Part shown: piece after piece, positions 45,029 through 53,866 of the stretch
How the letters are laid out: the number at the start of each line of letters is the position of its first letter
Position numbering within the stretch: the stretch's first letter is position 1
Assembly (NCBI GenBank): GCA_009911035.1
Contig: QXWO01000003.1
Coordinates: forward strand, 33,470 to 97,469
Length of the DNA: 64,000 bases
Origin: Lachnospiraceae bacterium
GTDB lineage: Bacteria > Bacillota > Clostridia > Lachnospirales > Lachnospiraceae
Reading direction: 5' to 3'
Program-made: the position numbers and the translations under genes
The notes under the pieces: model-generated
Seen by the model: only the letters and a program-made list of their open reading frames with translations
Database searches by the model: none
Told to the model about the DNA's origin: nothing

Positions 45029-45095
45029 GTAACATATACCTCCATATGTGATTTATTTACAAACCGTCTGTATTTACAGTCGGTTATGTACTGAT

Positions 45096-45341
45096 TTAAA
45101 ACATTCCTTTAAACAATCCCTGTGCCATCTGCGCCATTTGGTTTGCCTGTTCAATCTGCTGTTGATTGACCTTGCCAGACCGCAAAAGCTCATTCATTTT
45201 ATCTTGTGGGTTTACACCCTGCATTTCCTGCCGGAACCGTTTAAATTCATTCATCATTTGGGAGAATTTATTTCCCCCTTGCGCCGGTGGCCCGCCCTGT
45301 GCCTGTTTGTTTCCCATCATTCCCATTAACGGATTCGCCAT
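45096..45341 (-). CDS. Hypothetical structural-region protein, 81 aa
   Basis: MANPLMGMMGNKQAQGGPPA, Met/Gln/Gly-rich with a long helix. AAGGAGG upstream. Overlaps the end of the upstream gene by 74 bases in another frame; its strong ribosome site supports it. Confidence 0.6.
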   Translation of the reverse strand: MANPLMGMMGNKQAQGGPPAQGGNKFSQMMNEFKRFRQEMQGVNPQDKMNELLRSGKVNQQQIEQANQMAQMAQGLFKGMF

Positions 45342-45810
45342 TGCTCACAACCTCCTTATTTGCCTTTACAAGCTGTTTTTCCTGTGCATTGGTTAATTGT
45401 TCAATCAGTGCCTTTAACTGCTCAAATTCGCCACGCTGGACGTATTGAGAGAGGTCTATTTGCGGTTGCTCCGGTTGTTCGGGTGCAACCTCCTGCACCT
45501 CTGCAAATTGAAATATGCGAAAAGTACAGCTACCGACATTATCAGCGGATTTCACGTAAAAATATGGCTCGTTGTTATCCATCATCCAAACAGTTTGGCC
45601 CGGCTGTACAATCTGGTTTTTCGCTCCGTCAATGCCAGACACTCTAATCCAGTCCACGTTTTGCGTTGGGGCTTGTGTGCTCTGCTGTCCCCAGCTACCG
45701 CCTTGTGGCTGATTATAAAAGCTCTGCATAATGTTTGCTTTGCGCTGTTCGTATTCCCTTTCTAACTGCGCCATCTGCTGATTTAACGCCGGATTCATTG
45801 TTAGTGCCAT
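45268..45810 (-). CDS. Head-region protein, 180 aa
   Basis: Starts MALTMNPALNQQMAQLEREY (coiled coil), followed by a domain of about 60 residues (VDWIRVSGIDGAKNQIVQPG, FRIFQFAEV) and a disordered Gly/Thr end. Similar proteins with one beta domain accompany the Gly-rich gene downstream in gut phages. GGAGG ribosome site. Confidence 0.6.
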   Translation of the reverse strand: MALTMNPALNQQMAQLEREYEQRKANIMQSFYNQPQGGSWGQQSTQAPTQNVDWIRVSGIDGAKNQIVQPGQTVWMMDNNEPYFYVKSADNVGSCTFRIFQFAEVQEVAPEQPEQPQIDLSQYVQRGEFEQLKALIEQLTNAQEKQLVKANKEVVSNGESVNGNDGKQTGTGRATGARGK

Positions 45811-45919
45811 CTTCTGATTCCTCCATAGATTTTAGTAGCATGTCAAGCATAATGCCGTCACTTGCGCTTTTATAGTCGGGGCAGAACCCCCATAAATTGA
45901 AAAGTATTCCTGTGTTCAT
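45713..45919 (-). CDS. Doubtful small protein, 68 aa
   Basis: MNTGILFNLWGFCPDYKSAS, then DGIMLDMLLKSMEE. The sequence looks protein-like, but no ribosome site precedes the ATG, and 98 bases overlap the next gene. It lies just after a terminator. Confidence 0.35.
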   Translation of the reverse strand: MNTGILFNLWGFCPDYKSASDGIMLDMLLKSMEESEDGTNNESGVKSADGAVRKGIRTAQSKHYAELL

Positions 45920-45935
45920 GGTTATATTTTGGCAT

Positions 45936-45980
45936 AAAAAATAAGCCTCAAACAGTGTCAAAAAGAACCGTTTTAGGCTT
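45936..45980 (-). terminator. Terminator after the small sigma-like gene
   Basis: AAGCCT/AGGCTT with further AAAC/GTTT pairing, then ATTTTTT on the minus strand. Confidence 0.8.
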
Positions 45981-46012
45981 ATAAAAGTTTTAAAAAAGTA
46001 GCCAAAAAGTTA

Positions 46013-46267
46013 CTAATTTTGTATCAAATTTTTCCAGTATACATTTTCAATCCATTCATTCATGCGCTTTACATTTGTTACTTTCTCGATTTTATTGTTG
46101 ACTCTGCGGCTTATTTTCTTAGCATCATCATATTGTAAAATTTCAGCGCATTGAGAAAGTGGAATATTTTTACATCTAAGTTCAAATAATGCCGACTCTC
46201 TTTCGTCAAAATTGCAAAATGTGCGATAGTATTCAATTTGTGGCAATGTAAACTCATGTACTATCAA
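46013..46267 (-). CDS. Small HTH protein resembling sigma-70 region 4
   Basis: 84 residues. After FTLPQIEYYRTFCNFDERES comes a helix-turn-helix-like stretch (LRCKNIPLSQCAEILQYD, then SRRVNNKIEKV) as in sigma region 4 and ArpU-like late regulators. It is followed by a terminator. It may act on the repeated late promoters, which is inference. Confidence 0.6.
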   Translation of the reverse strand: MIVHEFTLPQIEYYRTFCNFDERESALFELRCKNIPLSQCAEILQYDDAKKISRRVNNKIEKVTNVKRMNEWIENVYWKNLIQN

Positions 46268-46322
46268 ATCAATCTCCTATTTCTTCTTAACTCTTACTTT
46301 AGTCGATTTTGGCTTATTTCCA

Positions 46323-46604
46323 TTATTCCCCTGACGTTTTCTCCTGTGCACTGTCACTTTCGCCATAATTATTTATATCTCCATCATTTCCAATATAGTT
46401 CGCGTCTCCACCTTCTCCACCATCAACAACTATAGTGTCGAACTGCGACCACTGATATTCGTGATACAATCCCTGTACAAGTATGACTCCAAGAAGAATT
46501 AATATGATGATTTTATAGAACTTCTTGTCGTTTTTTTGTCCCTCTATCAAATCAGCGATAAGATTATCGTTTTCTTTTTCCTTCACATTATCCCTATTTT
46601 CCAT
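46323..46604 (-). CDS. Single-pass membrane protein, 93 aa
   Basis: Charged N-terminus, one membrane helix (FYKIIILILLGVILVQGL), then an acidic Gly/Asp/Asn-rich exterior. A sigma-A-like promoter (TTGCGC, 17 nt, TATAAT) lies at about 46636-46664. Unknown role, possibly superinfection exclusion. Confidence 0.6.
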   Translation of the reverse strand: MENRDNVKEKENDNLIADLIEGQKNDKKFYKIIILILLGVILVQGLYHEYQWSQFDTIVVDGGEGGDANYIGNDGDINNYGESDSAQEKTSGE

Positions 46605-46685
46605 TCTCCAATCCTCCGATATGTATTTCCCTCATTATAGCAATTTTAGGGAGGGGGCGCAATCCATCTTTGGCTTCTTTCCTTC

Positions 46686-47054
46686 CTATCTTTTCTCCCA
46701 AAAATAAATAACATTCTTTCCGCCGCTGTCCCATGTATCAAAATATTTTCCGTCCACCACCGTTACCACATGACCGTCAAGCCCAAGAACATATGTGCCA
46801 TGTGGAAAGTTGCAGCAGAATTTGTATACGTCCATAGGATAATCCGGCTCATAGCGCACATAGCCGTTATCTGCCAGATATTCGCCCCAGACCTTATTTG
46901 CCGACAGAACATCCTTTTGTCTGTATGCAATCTGCACCAAATCGTCAAAGACTTCATTCCAACTGCGCCCCGTAGCCTTGCAGCACGCACGGATGGCGCA
47001 GTCGCCGACACGTCTTTTCAAAGGATTAACATTATATTCCACCCATCTTTGCAC
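46686..47054 (-). CDS. Papain-like cysteine peptidase-type protein
   Basis: 122 residues. Cys in RVGDCAIRACCKATG, His in LDGHVVTVVDG and Asp in YFDTWDSGG line up as a Cys-His-Asp triad of papain-like folds. GTG start at 47054 with GGAGGTATAGTT upstream. No secretion signal. Might cleave a phage or host protein. Accessory gene in the head region. Confidence 0.65.
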   Translation of the reverse strand: MQRWVEYNVNPLKRRVGDCAIRACCKATGRSWNEVFDDLVQIAYRQKDVLSANKVWGEYLADNGYVRYEPDYPMDVYKFCCNFPHGTYVLGLDGHVVTVVDGKYFDTWDSGGKNVIYFWEKR

Positions 47055-47577
47055 AACTATACCTCCACAAATATCCACCGCCAACACCTATTCTGCACCA
47101 TTCTTCCAAAGTGTCCTTGTCATATCCTAACAACCCACAAGCGACATCAACGGAACAATATGCAGCAATCACTTTTCCGTCCATTCTTTGTTGCTGAATA
47201 GACTTAATTCTTGTTTTAAGCGCACGTTCTCTCGCTGTTCCGTAATTATTGTTATAACTATATGTACACCACTCAAGGTTAGAAACTTCATTGTTTATTT
47301 TATTTTCGTCCTTGTGGTTTACACATGGTAAATTTTCGGGATTCGGGATAAAGGTTTCCGCAACAAGCCGATGTAATTGATATTTTCTTTTCGACCTATC
47401 CTCTTTGTAAAGCATTACAACATGATATCCAGAGTTAATCAGCCACGGTTTAAGAATATATTCTTTTTGTTTGCCAAACTTACTACCCTCACGGAAACTC
47501 TTTACCCTTCCTAAATTGCTGACCTGATACAATCCCTCATATCCTTTTACATCTTTCCATATTTCTTTATTATCCAC
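47032..47577 (-). CDS. NUMOD4/HNH homing endonuclease-like protein
   Basis: 181 residues. N-terminal NUMOD4 (EIWKDVKGYEGLYQVSNLGR), a central HNH core (HRLVAETFIPNPENLPCVNH, KINNEVSNLEWCT), and a C-terminal DNA-binding part. Free-standing homing endonucleases of this type move between phage genomes. Overlaps both neighbours slightly. Confidence 0.88.
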   Translation of the reverse strand: MDNKEIWKDVKGYEGLYQVSNLGRVKSFREGSKFGKQKEYILKPWLINSGYHVVMLYKEDRSKRKYQLHRLVAETFIPNPENLPCVNHKDENKINNEVSNLEWCTYSYNNNYGTARERALKTRIKSIQQQRMDGKVIAAYCSVDVACGLLGYDKDTLEEWCRIGVGGGYLWRYSCAKMGGI

Positions 47578-47893
47578 GATACGCCTCCAAAGGTTCTCGC
47601 CATGCAGTCACATATTTGTCCACATTCTGTCCGCAGTTCCGCCAATGCCCTCTACCAAACTTATAATGACGAACATCTGTCACTTTATCGCTCTTGAAAG
47701 TCACTTGGTATTCGTAAAAGTCATTTGTTACCGGATTTATCTTTTCCTCCGGCAACCGCTCACTGCATGGAATCCAGCCGCCAATTTTGGGAAACTCATC
47801 AACAAACTTTCTCAAATCATCAAAAGAAACATACTCCGCTCCTGCGTCTTCCAATGCTGTTATAAATTCCATAAACTTCTTTTCATCAATCAT
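47570..47893 (-). CDS. DUF551-type protein, 107 aa
   Basis: Contains GGWIPCSERLPEE and a C-terminal VTAWREPLEAY, the hallmarks of DUF551. The N-terminal 35 residues are helical. Role unknown; common in phages. Downstream of promoter site 6. Confidence 0.75.
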   Translation of the reverse strand: MIDEKKFMEFITALEDAGAEYVSFDDLRKFVDEFPKIGGWIPCSERLPEEKINPVTNDFYEYQVTFKSDKVTDVRHYKFGRGHWRNCGQNVDKYVTAWREPLEAYRG

Positions 47894-47914
47894 CTTCCCT
47901 ACCTCCTACCACAA

Positions 47915-47952
47915 TTTTACAACAGATTCGGGCGGGGGTTGTACCAATTATT
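47915..47952 (-). promoter_or_regulatory. Phage late-type promoter element, site 6
   Basis: AATAATTGGTACAA, then TAAAAT at the constant 22-nt spacing; 22 bases upstream of the DUF551 gene with AGGAGG between. Confidence 0.7.
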
Positions 47953-48248
47953 CAGCGTATTTCTTCCCCAACAATGGAAATCTCAAATTTATCAAGTTGC
48001 GCATTACGCCGATTAACCCCGGCAATATAACATTTTACAGGAATATTTATATCACGAAGAAGTCCGTTAAAAAACTCTTTGATTCCGATGAATTTCTTTG
48101 ATTTTTCAACATCTGCAACAATATGGAATCTTGTAAGTAAATAACCAAATTCTCTCGTACAATCGTCCAAATAGAATTTGTAACTATCTCCATCATAAAT
48201 AAAGGTGGTTTCTTTCCTTATCACATCATCATCTTTACATGGATTCAT
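47952..48248 (-). CDS. Hypothetical protein, 98 aa
   Basis: MNPCKDDDVIRKETTFIYDG; ends LDKFEISIVGEEIR. Alpha/beta, probably a small single domain. Its 3' end overlaps the promoter element of the next cassette. Not recognised. Confidence 0.6.
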   Translation of the reverse strand: MNPCKDDDVIRKETTFIYDGDSYKFYLDDCTREFGYLLTRFHIVADVEKSKKFIGIKEFFNGLLRDINIPVKCYIAGVNRRNAQLDKFEISIVGEEIR

Positions 48249-48366
48249 ATTTTCTCGCCCTCCTTATAAAGACATTATACACTATTCATGATCCTTTTTG
48301 TACCTTTTCGCCCCTGCATTACTCCGCTTTGTCTGCTCCCTGCCGAAATCAGCCACCTTTATGCGG

Positions 48367-49644
48367 TCATTGCTTCTGATTTCCCACATATATCCGCTCT
48401 TGGTCGATATGCAATCCGTTTTGTTTGCAAAATCTCTCATACTCCCCAAACTGCCTATCAAACAACGCTTTAACCTCTGATAGCTCCTCTTTCATAGCAG
48501 AAATAGTGTTTTCATCATGCAGAGTTTTGATAGAGTGCTTAATATTATACATTCGCTTCTTAGTATCTCTAATGCGCCGCTCCATTGCCCGCTGTTTCTG
48601 GAATAAGTCATATTTCTGCCTGTTTTCCTCGTTGTCATAATCCTTGTATGGGTTGCTGTTTCCGGGATAGTGCATATGCATTGTATGGCAGCAATTCGCG
48701 CCGCATAGCCCCGTAACCGTTCCGTACCCGGTAATTTCCACCAAATCAGGATATTTTTTCTGCTTCTTGAATCGTCGAAAAAAATCTTTTATCTTACCAA
48801 AAATATTCTTTTTGGGTTCTTCATACCCCATCTTTTCTAATAATGAATCAGATATAGAATATATTTTTCCTTGCCAGCTCTGGTGGTTCGCCGGCTCCTC
48901 TTTGTCAGTATATCTTGCCCCAATATGGCTACTAACAAGAACCGTTCTTAATCCTGCATTGGCACATTCTGTCAATGTTATTTCTGCATTGACTTGATTG
49001 ATTCCAGTTAGCACGCACATTCTAACAGCGGCTTCAACGGTCATTTTTCTTCCACCCTTATACACAACATGCGTTCCGTATTTTGATACTTCCGTTATAG
49101 CTTCTCTAATAGCAGTATACCTATCAACTCCATGCGTGGCTTTCCACCATGCCGCATCACAAGACTTATTAAACTGCTGGTTAAGGTCTGCCGCTGTTGT
49201 CCTTGTCAAGTTGCGGATTTCTCCCTTTGTCCGCTTATATGCCGCATCTAACAGCTTCTTTTCACTCTCTGTCAGATTTTCAAGGCGCGGTGCTTTTCCA
49301 ACAAAGTCCTTTAATTCCTTGTCAGATTCCACCATATCAGCCACGGATTTATTGATGTCCTCATTGATTTCATATCCAGCTTGCAAAAATGCTTCACGGA
49401 TTTTACTTTCAACGCCTGGCAGACGTTTTCTGATTTCTTTTTCAATATCAGATGCCAATATGCCGGATTGTTCATTTAACAGCTTTAATCTTTGCACATT
49501 GGACGGAATAATCTTTATTTCTCCCTCTGATTCAAAGAGATTGACGATAGAATCAATTACTTTGTTTGTCAGGTACATATTAAATTCAGATGCGGCAACG
49601 TGGATACTTTCTACCAGTTCATTTAGATATTCTGGCGTGAACAT
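48367..49644 (-). CDS. Phage minor capsid protein 2 (gp7/MuF-like)
   Basis: 425 residues. Central part carries the family pattern GINQVNAEITLTECANAGLR, SSHIGARYTDKEEPANHQSW, and CHTMHMHYPG. A C-terminal coiled coil follows. Such proteins bind the portal vertex inside the head and may be ejected. Overlaps the upstream zinc-ribbon gene by 26 bases. Confidence 0.85.
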   Translation of the reverse strand: MFTPEYLNELVESIHVAASEFNMYLTNKVIDSIVNLFESEGEIKIIPSNVQRLKLLNEQSGILASDIEKEIRKRLPGVESKIREAFLQAGYEINEDINKSVADMVESDKELKDFVGKAPRLENLTESEKKLLDAAYKRTKGEIRNLTRTTAADLNQQFNKSCDAAWWKATHGVDRYTAIREAITEVSKYGTHVVYKGGRKMTVEAAVRMCVLTGINQVNAEITLTECANAGLRTVLVSSHIGARYTDKEEPANHQSWQGKIYSISDSLLEKMGYEEPKKNIFGKIKDFFRRFKKQKKYPDLVEITGYGTVTGLCGANCCHTMHMHYPGNSNPYKDYDNEENRQKYDLFQKQRAMERRIRDTKKRMYNIKHSIKTLHDENTISAMKEELSEVKALFDRQFGEYERFCKQNGLHIDQERIYVGNQKQ

Positions 49645-49768
49645 ATTTTATCTTTCCTTTTTCCTCTTTAAGCCTGTTTCCGGCAAAGCAATTTTCACAA
49701 AACACAACTTTTTCAGCCGGTCCTTTTATTGGATTTCCGCACCTATGACAAATATTTATTACCTGCAT
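49619..49768 (-). CDS. Small zinc-ribbon protein, 49 aa
   Basis: MQVINICHRCGNPIKG, then FCENCFAGN: CxxC...CxxC zinc ribbon with a basic tail. GGAGTAATTAT before the ATG at 49768. A longer frame in the same phase overlaps the upstream gene and is rejected. Confidence 0.7.
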   Translation of the reverse strand: MQVINICHRCGNPIKGPAEKVVFCENCFAGNRLKEEKGKIKYVHARISK

Positions 49769-49772
49769 ATAA

Positions 49773-50276
49773 TTACTCCTTTCTAAATCCATTCTTCGCC
49801 GCTTCAACAATCGCTTCTTTCTCATGCTCTGCGGTGTATCTCGCCCAATCACGCACCGCATCCGGGTTTTTATACTGCAATAGGCGCGTGGTCGGCACTT
49901 TCTCCACTCCCGGGCGGCTCCAAAATCCATAATCTGGCTTGTAAAATGCTCCCTTCCCGGTCTTTGGGTCAGCGTACATTATTCCTGCGTGCTGATAATG
50001 CCCATAGGGTACGCCATTTGGATTATAAGCATATATAACTCCCCTCTCTCCGTTTGTTTCGTTAAACGCCTTAATATCCGACCGCAATGCGCCTCCGTCT
50101 TCACCCGGAACATGCTGTAACATTCGTGTAAGAAATTCATTGTCAAGTGCGTCCTGCGCCTTATCCAGCTTAATTCCGAAGCGTGTCATGTTTAGATTTA
50201 CAGATACGCCGCCGTCATTGACTTTGATATTTAGCTTTTTAAATAAGTTTCTAAAATAATTCTTGCTGATTGCCAA
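49773..50276 (-). CDS. Minor capsid protein, 167 aa
   Basis: Contains RMLQHVPGEDGGALRSDIKA, NGVPYGHYQHAGIMY and SRPGVEKVPTTRLLQYKNPD, the pattern of Firmicutes phage minor capsid proteins. TTG start at 50276 favoured (AAAGGGTG nine bases upstream); an ATG at 50297 is the alternative. Part of the portal-proximal set. Confidence 0.8.
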   Translation of the reverse strand: MAISKNYFRNLFKKLNIKVNDGGVSVNLNMTRFGIKLDKAQDALDNEFLTRMLQHVPGEDGGALRSDIKAFNETNGERGVIYAYNPNGVPYGHYQHAGIMYADPKTGKGAFYKPDYGFWSRPGVEKVPTTRLLQYKNPDAVRDWARYTAEHEKEAIVEAAKNGFRKE

Positions 50277-50326
50277 ATCATCACACCCTTTCAACATTCC
50301 CTATGCGCTGTCTGATTCTCATAAAA

Positions 50327-50611
50327 TCACCCGAATATGCTTTTCTTCACAACAACGCTTGTCCTTGTGGTATTATTGATAATCTCTTTCTTTGGTGGAA
50401 TTGGCTGAACCGCATTATCCACCAACTTACAGGAAACAAATTTATAGATTTCCTGTGTCTCTTTCCATGCCATACCCTTTTCTATTGCTGTCTGTGTACT
50501 CATGTATGCCGGATAGCGTCCGGCTATTACTTCTTGCTTTACTTCCTCATAATTGCATGAGGGGCATTTTTCGACAAGACATTCCTCAAAATTTCTATAT
50601 GGACACTTCAT
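50327..50611 (-). CDS. Cys-rich hypothetical protein, 94 aa
   Basis: MKCPYRNFEECLVEKCPSCN, four Cys near the N-terminus as a likely zinc site, followed by helices and a VVVKKSIFG end. Four bases after the portal gene. Unknown. Confidence 0.6.
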   Translation of the reverse strand: MKCPYRNFEECLVEKCPSCNYEEVKQEVIAGRYPAYMSTQTAIEKGMAWKETQEIYKFVSCKLVDNAVQPIPPKKEIINNTTRTSVVVKKSIFG

Positions 50612-50614
50612 TCC

Positions 50615-52126
50615 CTATTCCTCCCCAAACAATCCCTCTTTTGGCTCATTCTCGCTTTTGGCTTCTTCCGCTACTGCCTTTGCTTCGTCCTCGCTCATTC
50701 CCTCGAATTTCATATAAAATTTATAGAGTGGGTATTTCCCAGCTTGTACATACTGCCAATGCCGTAATCTATCCTCATCAAAATTATAAGTAATATCCTG
50801 CAAGGCATAATGGGCGGTGTAATAATACTTCATATCCTCCCCGGCAGCTTCCAGTTCTTTATATTCTTCCTCAGGCAAATATACAGTTCTTAGGTCGTTC
50901 GGATTCTCCAAGTCAAGATAAAAACCAATAGCATAGATAAGTCCGTCTGTTGCTGTTTTAAAAGCATCTCTGATATGCTTTATATAGTCTATGGTCTCCT
51001 GATTGTCCGCTTCAACTTGTGTAGCTGTGATTCTTCCTGTACGTCCGTCAAGAACGAACCACCCCGGACTATATCCACACTTCACGCCGACCATGTCCAG
51101 TCTGTGGTTGACAATCTTGATTCTATCTTCTGCCTGTAATGACGGTGTTTCCTCGTGGTATTCTTCCCCGGTTGTGCTTCCGGGTAATATGCGCACTCTA
51201 CGCGGCAATGCACGCCCTATCTTGTCAACGATACCGCCGGAAGAACGCCTTTTTCTGACGGACGTTCCCGGTTCTTCAATAAGGGAATCGCCAAGAAATG
51301 TAATATGTTGGCTGTCATAGGTTTCATCATCAAGACGCGTCCATGCTATATCGAGCCCCTCCAATTCCCGAATAGCGTTGGAAAATACAGATACTCCAAG
51401 TGGACTTTGTAAGTCAATATTATTTGCGATCGGCATTTTTAAAATGGAGAACAGCGGTCTTTCCACCCCTGTAAACGCCATATCTTCCTCATAATCCGCC
51501 CATACTGTTTCTTTGATATTACACTCCTGCCCGATTCCATTTGTACCAGTAGATTTATATGTTTTATTCGTGATGCGGTACAATCTCACATCATTATTCT
51601 GCGGCACTCTCCAATCCTCGAAACGTTGATATTCAAGTCGGGTATAATACCACTTATCCCCCGGCTCGTGATGGTGATCGTGAAATATTCCGCCGTCAAT
51701 CTTTCCGTCTGTTTCATGTGTCGATTCAAAATCCCACGGCATAACATAGTCAATGGTTTTTCCGTTCGGCTTCAGAACAATATAGCCAAATGCGCAGGCT
51801 TTCTCGCATTCCTCATTCTTCATTCGGTCAACATATCCCGCCATCAGCTTATTAATGCTTTTTGCTCTGTCAGAACCATCAACAGTGATTTTTAACATAA
51901 GGGTAGTAAGCCTTGCGGTTTCGTTGCACAGTTTTTTTGAAAAATTGTAACCCTCAATATCGCTGTCTTTTGTTATCCAGTCCGGCTTGCCCTGATAGAT
52001 ATTAACCCAATCATTTAGCGCCGATTTCATCACGTCACTTTCGATTGTTTCAACTCCGAATTTGTCCTGCGCTTCTCTCTGCCACAAACTGTCCCACCAC
52101 CTTTTTATTGTTTGAATTATTCCCAT
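50615..52126 (-). CDS. Portal protein
   Basis: 503 residues. Starts MGIIQTIKRWWDSLWQ and carries portal features: an N-terminal wing, a long central stretch with SPLGVSVFSNAIRELEGLDI, and an acidic end (EAKSENEPKEGLFGEE). It forms the dodecameric DNA channel. Its ATG shares a base with the homing nuclease stop; an upstream ATG at 52144 is less likely. Confidence 0.92.
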   Translation of the reverse strand: MGIIQTIKRWWDSLWQREAQDKFGVETIESDVMKSALNDWVNIYQGKPDWITKDSDIEGYNFSKKLCNETARLTTLMLKITVDGSDRAKSINKLMAGYVDRMKNEECEKACAFGYIVLKPNGKTIDYVMPWDFESTHETDGKIDGGIFHDHHHEPGDKWYYTRLEYQRFEDWRVPQNNDVRLYRITNKTYKSTGTNGIGQECNIKETVWADYEEDMAFTGVERPLFSILKMPIANNIDLQSPLGVSVFSNAIRELEGLDIAWTRLDDETYDSQHITFLGDSLIEEPGTSVRKRRSSGGIVDKIGRALPRRVRILPGSTTGEEYHEETPSLQAEDRIKIVNHRLDMVGVKCGYSPGWFVLDGRTGRITATQVEADNQETIDYIKHIRDAFKTATDGLIYAIGFYLDLENPNDLRTVYLPEEEYKELEAAGEDMKYYYTAHYALQDITYNFDEDRLRHWQYVQAGKYPLYKFYMKFEGMSEDEAKAVAEEAKSENEPKEGLFGEE

Positions 52127-52587
52127 TATGCACCAACGCCCCAATATTTGATTTCGCCCTGTTTCCTTGCTTCTGCCGCTTCTTCCAAAGTGTCATATCT
52201 GCCTAAATCAATCTTTTTGTTATCAGCATATATAATCGCCCGGTATTTATTTCTTTTCGATTCGTAGTGAACACCATTTACCCCAGTTGCATTTGATTTC
52301 TGCATCCTGCGGTTTCTCGACTGTTCTGTCGCGGTAGCCCAATAACAGTTTTCCGGGCAATAGTTTCCGTTCACATCCCGCCTATCAATACTCAAATCGT
52401 CAGCATATCCATTCTGCAATGCCCAATTCACAAATGCTTCTGAACTTGTATCCCATTCAGCACATACCTTTATGCCGCGCCCTCCGTATTGTTCATAATC
52501 CTTATCGTTCGGATTATTGCACCGTTGACGCATGCCCTGCCATATTTTGAATATTCTTGGATTGTTTTTCTTTACTCCGCTACGCAT
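52126..52587 (-). CDS. HNH/AP2-type homing endonuclease
   Basis: 153 residues. N-terminal RIFKIWQGMRQRCNNPNDKD with SIDRRDVNGNYCPENCYWAT is the HNH-like core of phage AP2 nucleases. The C-terminal half (GVNGVHYESKRNKYRAIIYA) is an AP2 DNA-binding domain. It sits exactly between terminase and portal genes, a classic insertion site. GGAAATC ribosome site. Confidence 0.87.
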   Translation of the reverse strand: MRSGVKKNNPRIFKIWQGMRQRCNNPNDKDYEQYGGRGIKVCAEWDTSSEAFVNWALQNGYADDLSIDRRDVNGNYCPENCYWATATEQSRNRRMQKSNATGVNGVHYESKRNKYRAIIYADNKKIDLGRYDTLEEAAEARKQGEIKYWGVGA

Positions 52588-53866
52588 GATTTCCTTTCCC
52601 CCTTCTGTCAAATAATGGTGACATGGCATAGCGGACAGAATCCACGGTGTGATTATCTTTGTCCGGGTAATTACTCATTACCTCGCCATTTGCATCTACT
52701 TCAAATTCATAATTTATAAATTCCCGGTATACATTTGGTGTTCTTTCGGGGTCTATAACGATATAGCGGCATTGCAACCATTTCATACCGTATTCAACCG
52801 AACCAGGACCTTTTATAACTTCCCTTGCAGGTATTTCCATATCTCTATAATCAACCACAGATTTAGGTTCTGCGCTGTCGCATATGATTGTATAATCATC
52901 ATACCCTTTATCAAGAATCCATTGCCCGGTCTTTGAATTGCTTTGTTTGTGGCAATAATGCTCGTCAAATATATATATTTTTTCTTGATTGTGGTTGTAA
53001 TACATTCGGGTAAAAGCATAAGCATCTGGATAAAATCCCCAGTCCACGCCCTGATATATCCTGTCAAATCCTTTGATTTCTTCATCAGTAATCTTTCTGA
53101 TTTCCAAAAATTCAAAGATGTTTGTCCCCAATCCAACAGGAATACCTAAATACTCATGCTGGTAGGCTTTCAGATTGGTTTCTTTCAGATGTTCCGCATC
53201 GTCAATAAACTGCTGTCCTAACCACTCTCGCGGCACTGTGGTATAGTCTGACTTATGCCGCAAAGCGTCCGCCCTCGGCTCATTGACATATTGATTTGCC
53301 CAGTTTGCATTTGTGATAGGTGGGTTGAAACTCTTAAATACCACAAACTTACTGCCACCACGAAGTACCGACTGCTGAACGGTTCGTATTTCCTCAATAC
53401 CGGCGAACTCGTCCAATTCTTCAAACCAAAGATATTTAAAATATCCATGCGATACCTTGATTGACTTCGTTTTCTTCGCCTTATCCAGCCCTCGGAACAA
53501 TATCTTTTGCCCTGTTGGCTTGTAAACGAACGATAGGGGGCTGGCCTTTGCTTCCCACAAGTCCGTTGCCCCCAGTGCGTCTATTCCCCATTGTATCTGC
53601 TCATACACGGATTCCCGGAGCGTGACCGCATATTTACGGAATATAACCGCATTTGCCAACGGGTCTTGCATCATGCCAAGAGGTATCTCCACGCCGATAA
53701 ATGATGATTTCGTGCTACCCCTACCGCCGTAAAGGTCACAGTATGTATGCTTACCCTCCGCTATGTCCCAGTGAACGGAATAGAAAGACGGGGCGATTAT
53801 GTCAGTCAGCAGTATTTGGTTTTGGGATATTGTTGATGATTGTGATTGATTCTTCTTTGTTCCCAT
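52580..53866 (-). CDS. terL: Terminase large subunit
   Basis: 428 residues. Walker A GGRGSTKSS and Walker B YLWFEELDEF give the packaging ATPase; acidic residues in QGVDWGFYPD, ICDSAEPKS and DNHTVDSVRY form the nuclease site. PBSX/SPP1-type terminase. Overlaps terS by 65 bases at its start. Confidence 0.94.
   Translation of the reverse strand: MGTKKNQSQSSTISQNQILLTDIIAPSFYSVHWDIAEGKHTYCDLYGGRGSTKSSFIGVEIPLGMMQDPLANAVIFRKYAVTLRESVYEQIQWGIDALGATDLWEAKASPLSFVYKPTGQKILFRGLDKAKKTKSIKVSHGYFKYLWFEELDEFAGIEEIRTVQQSVLRGGSKFVVFKSFNPPITNANWANQYVNEPRADALRHKSDYTTVPREWLGQQFIDDAEHLKETNLKAYQHEYLGIPVGLGTNIFEFLEIRKITDEEIKGFDRIYQGVDWGFYPDAYAFTRMYYNHNQEKIYIFDEHYCHKQSNSKTGQWILDKGYDDYTIICDSAEPKSVVDYRDMEIPAREVIKGPGSVEYGMKWLQCRYIVIDPERTPNVYREFINYEFEVDANGEVMSNYPDKDNHTVDSVRYAMSPLFDRRGKGNHA

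Noticed and set aside
45060-45085. AACCG/CGGTT hairpin before the Gly-rich gene as a terminator
   Set aside because: No T-run follows on the minus strand, and the neighbouring genes look co-transcribed.
48274-48308. Eighth copy of the late promoter element (AAGGTACAA before TATAAT)
   Set aside because: Spacing is 21 instead of 22 and the box is AGGTACAA, so it does not match the seven strict copies. It could still be an ordinary promoter for the 98-aa gene.
48282-48389. 35-residue minus-strand frame between the minor capsid and 98-aa genes
   Set aside because: Weak ribosome site, overlaps the capsid gene end; basic composition only. Not enough support.
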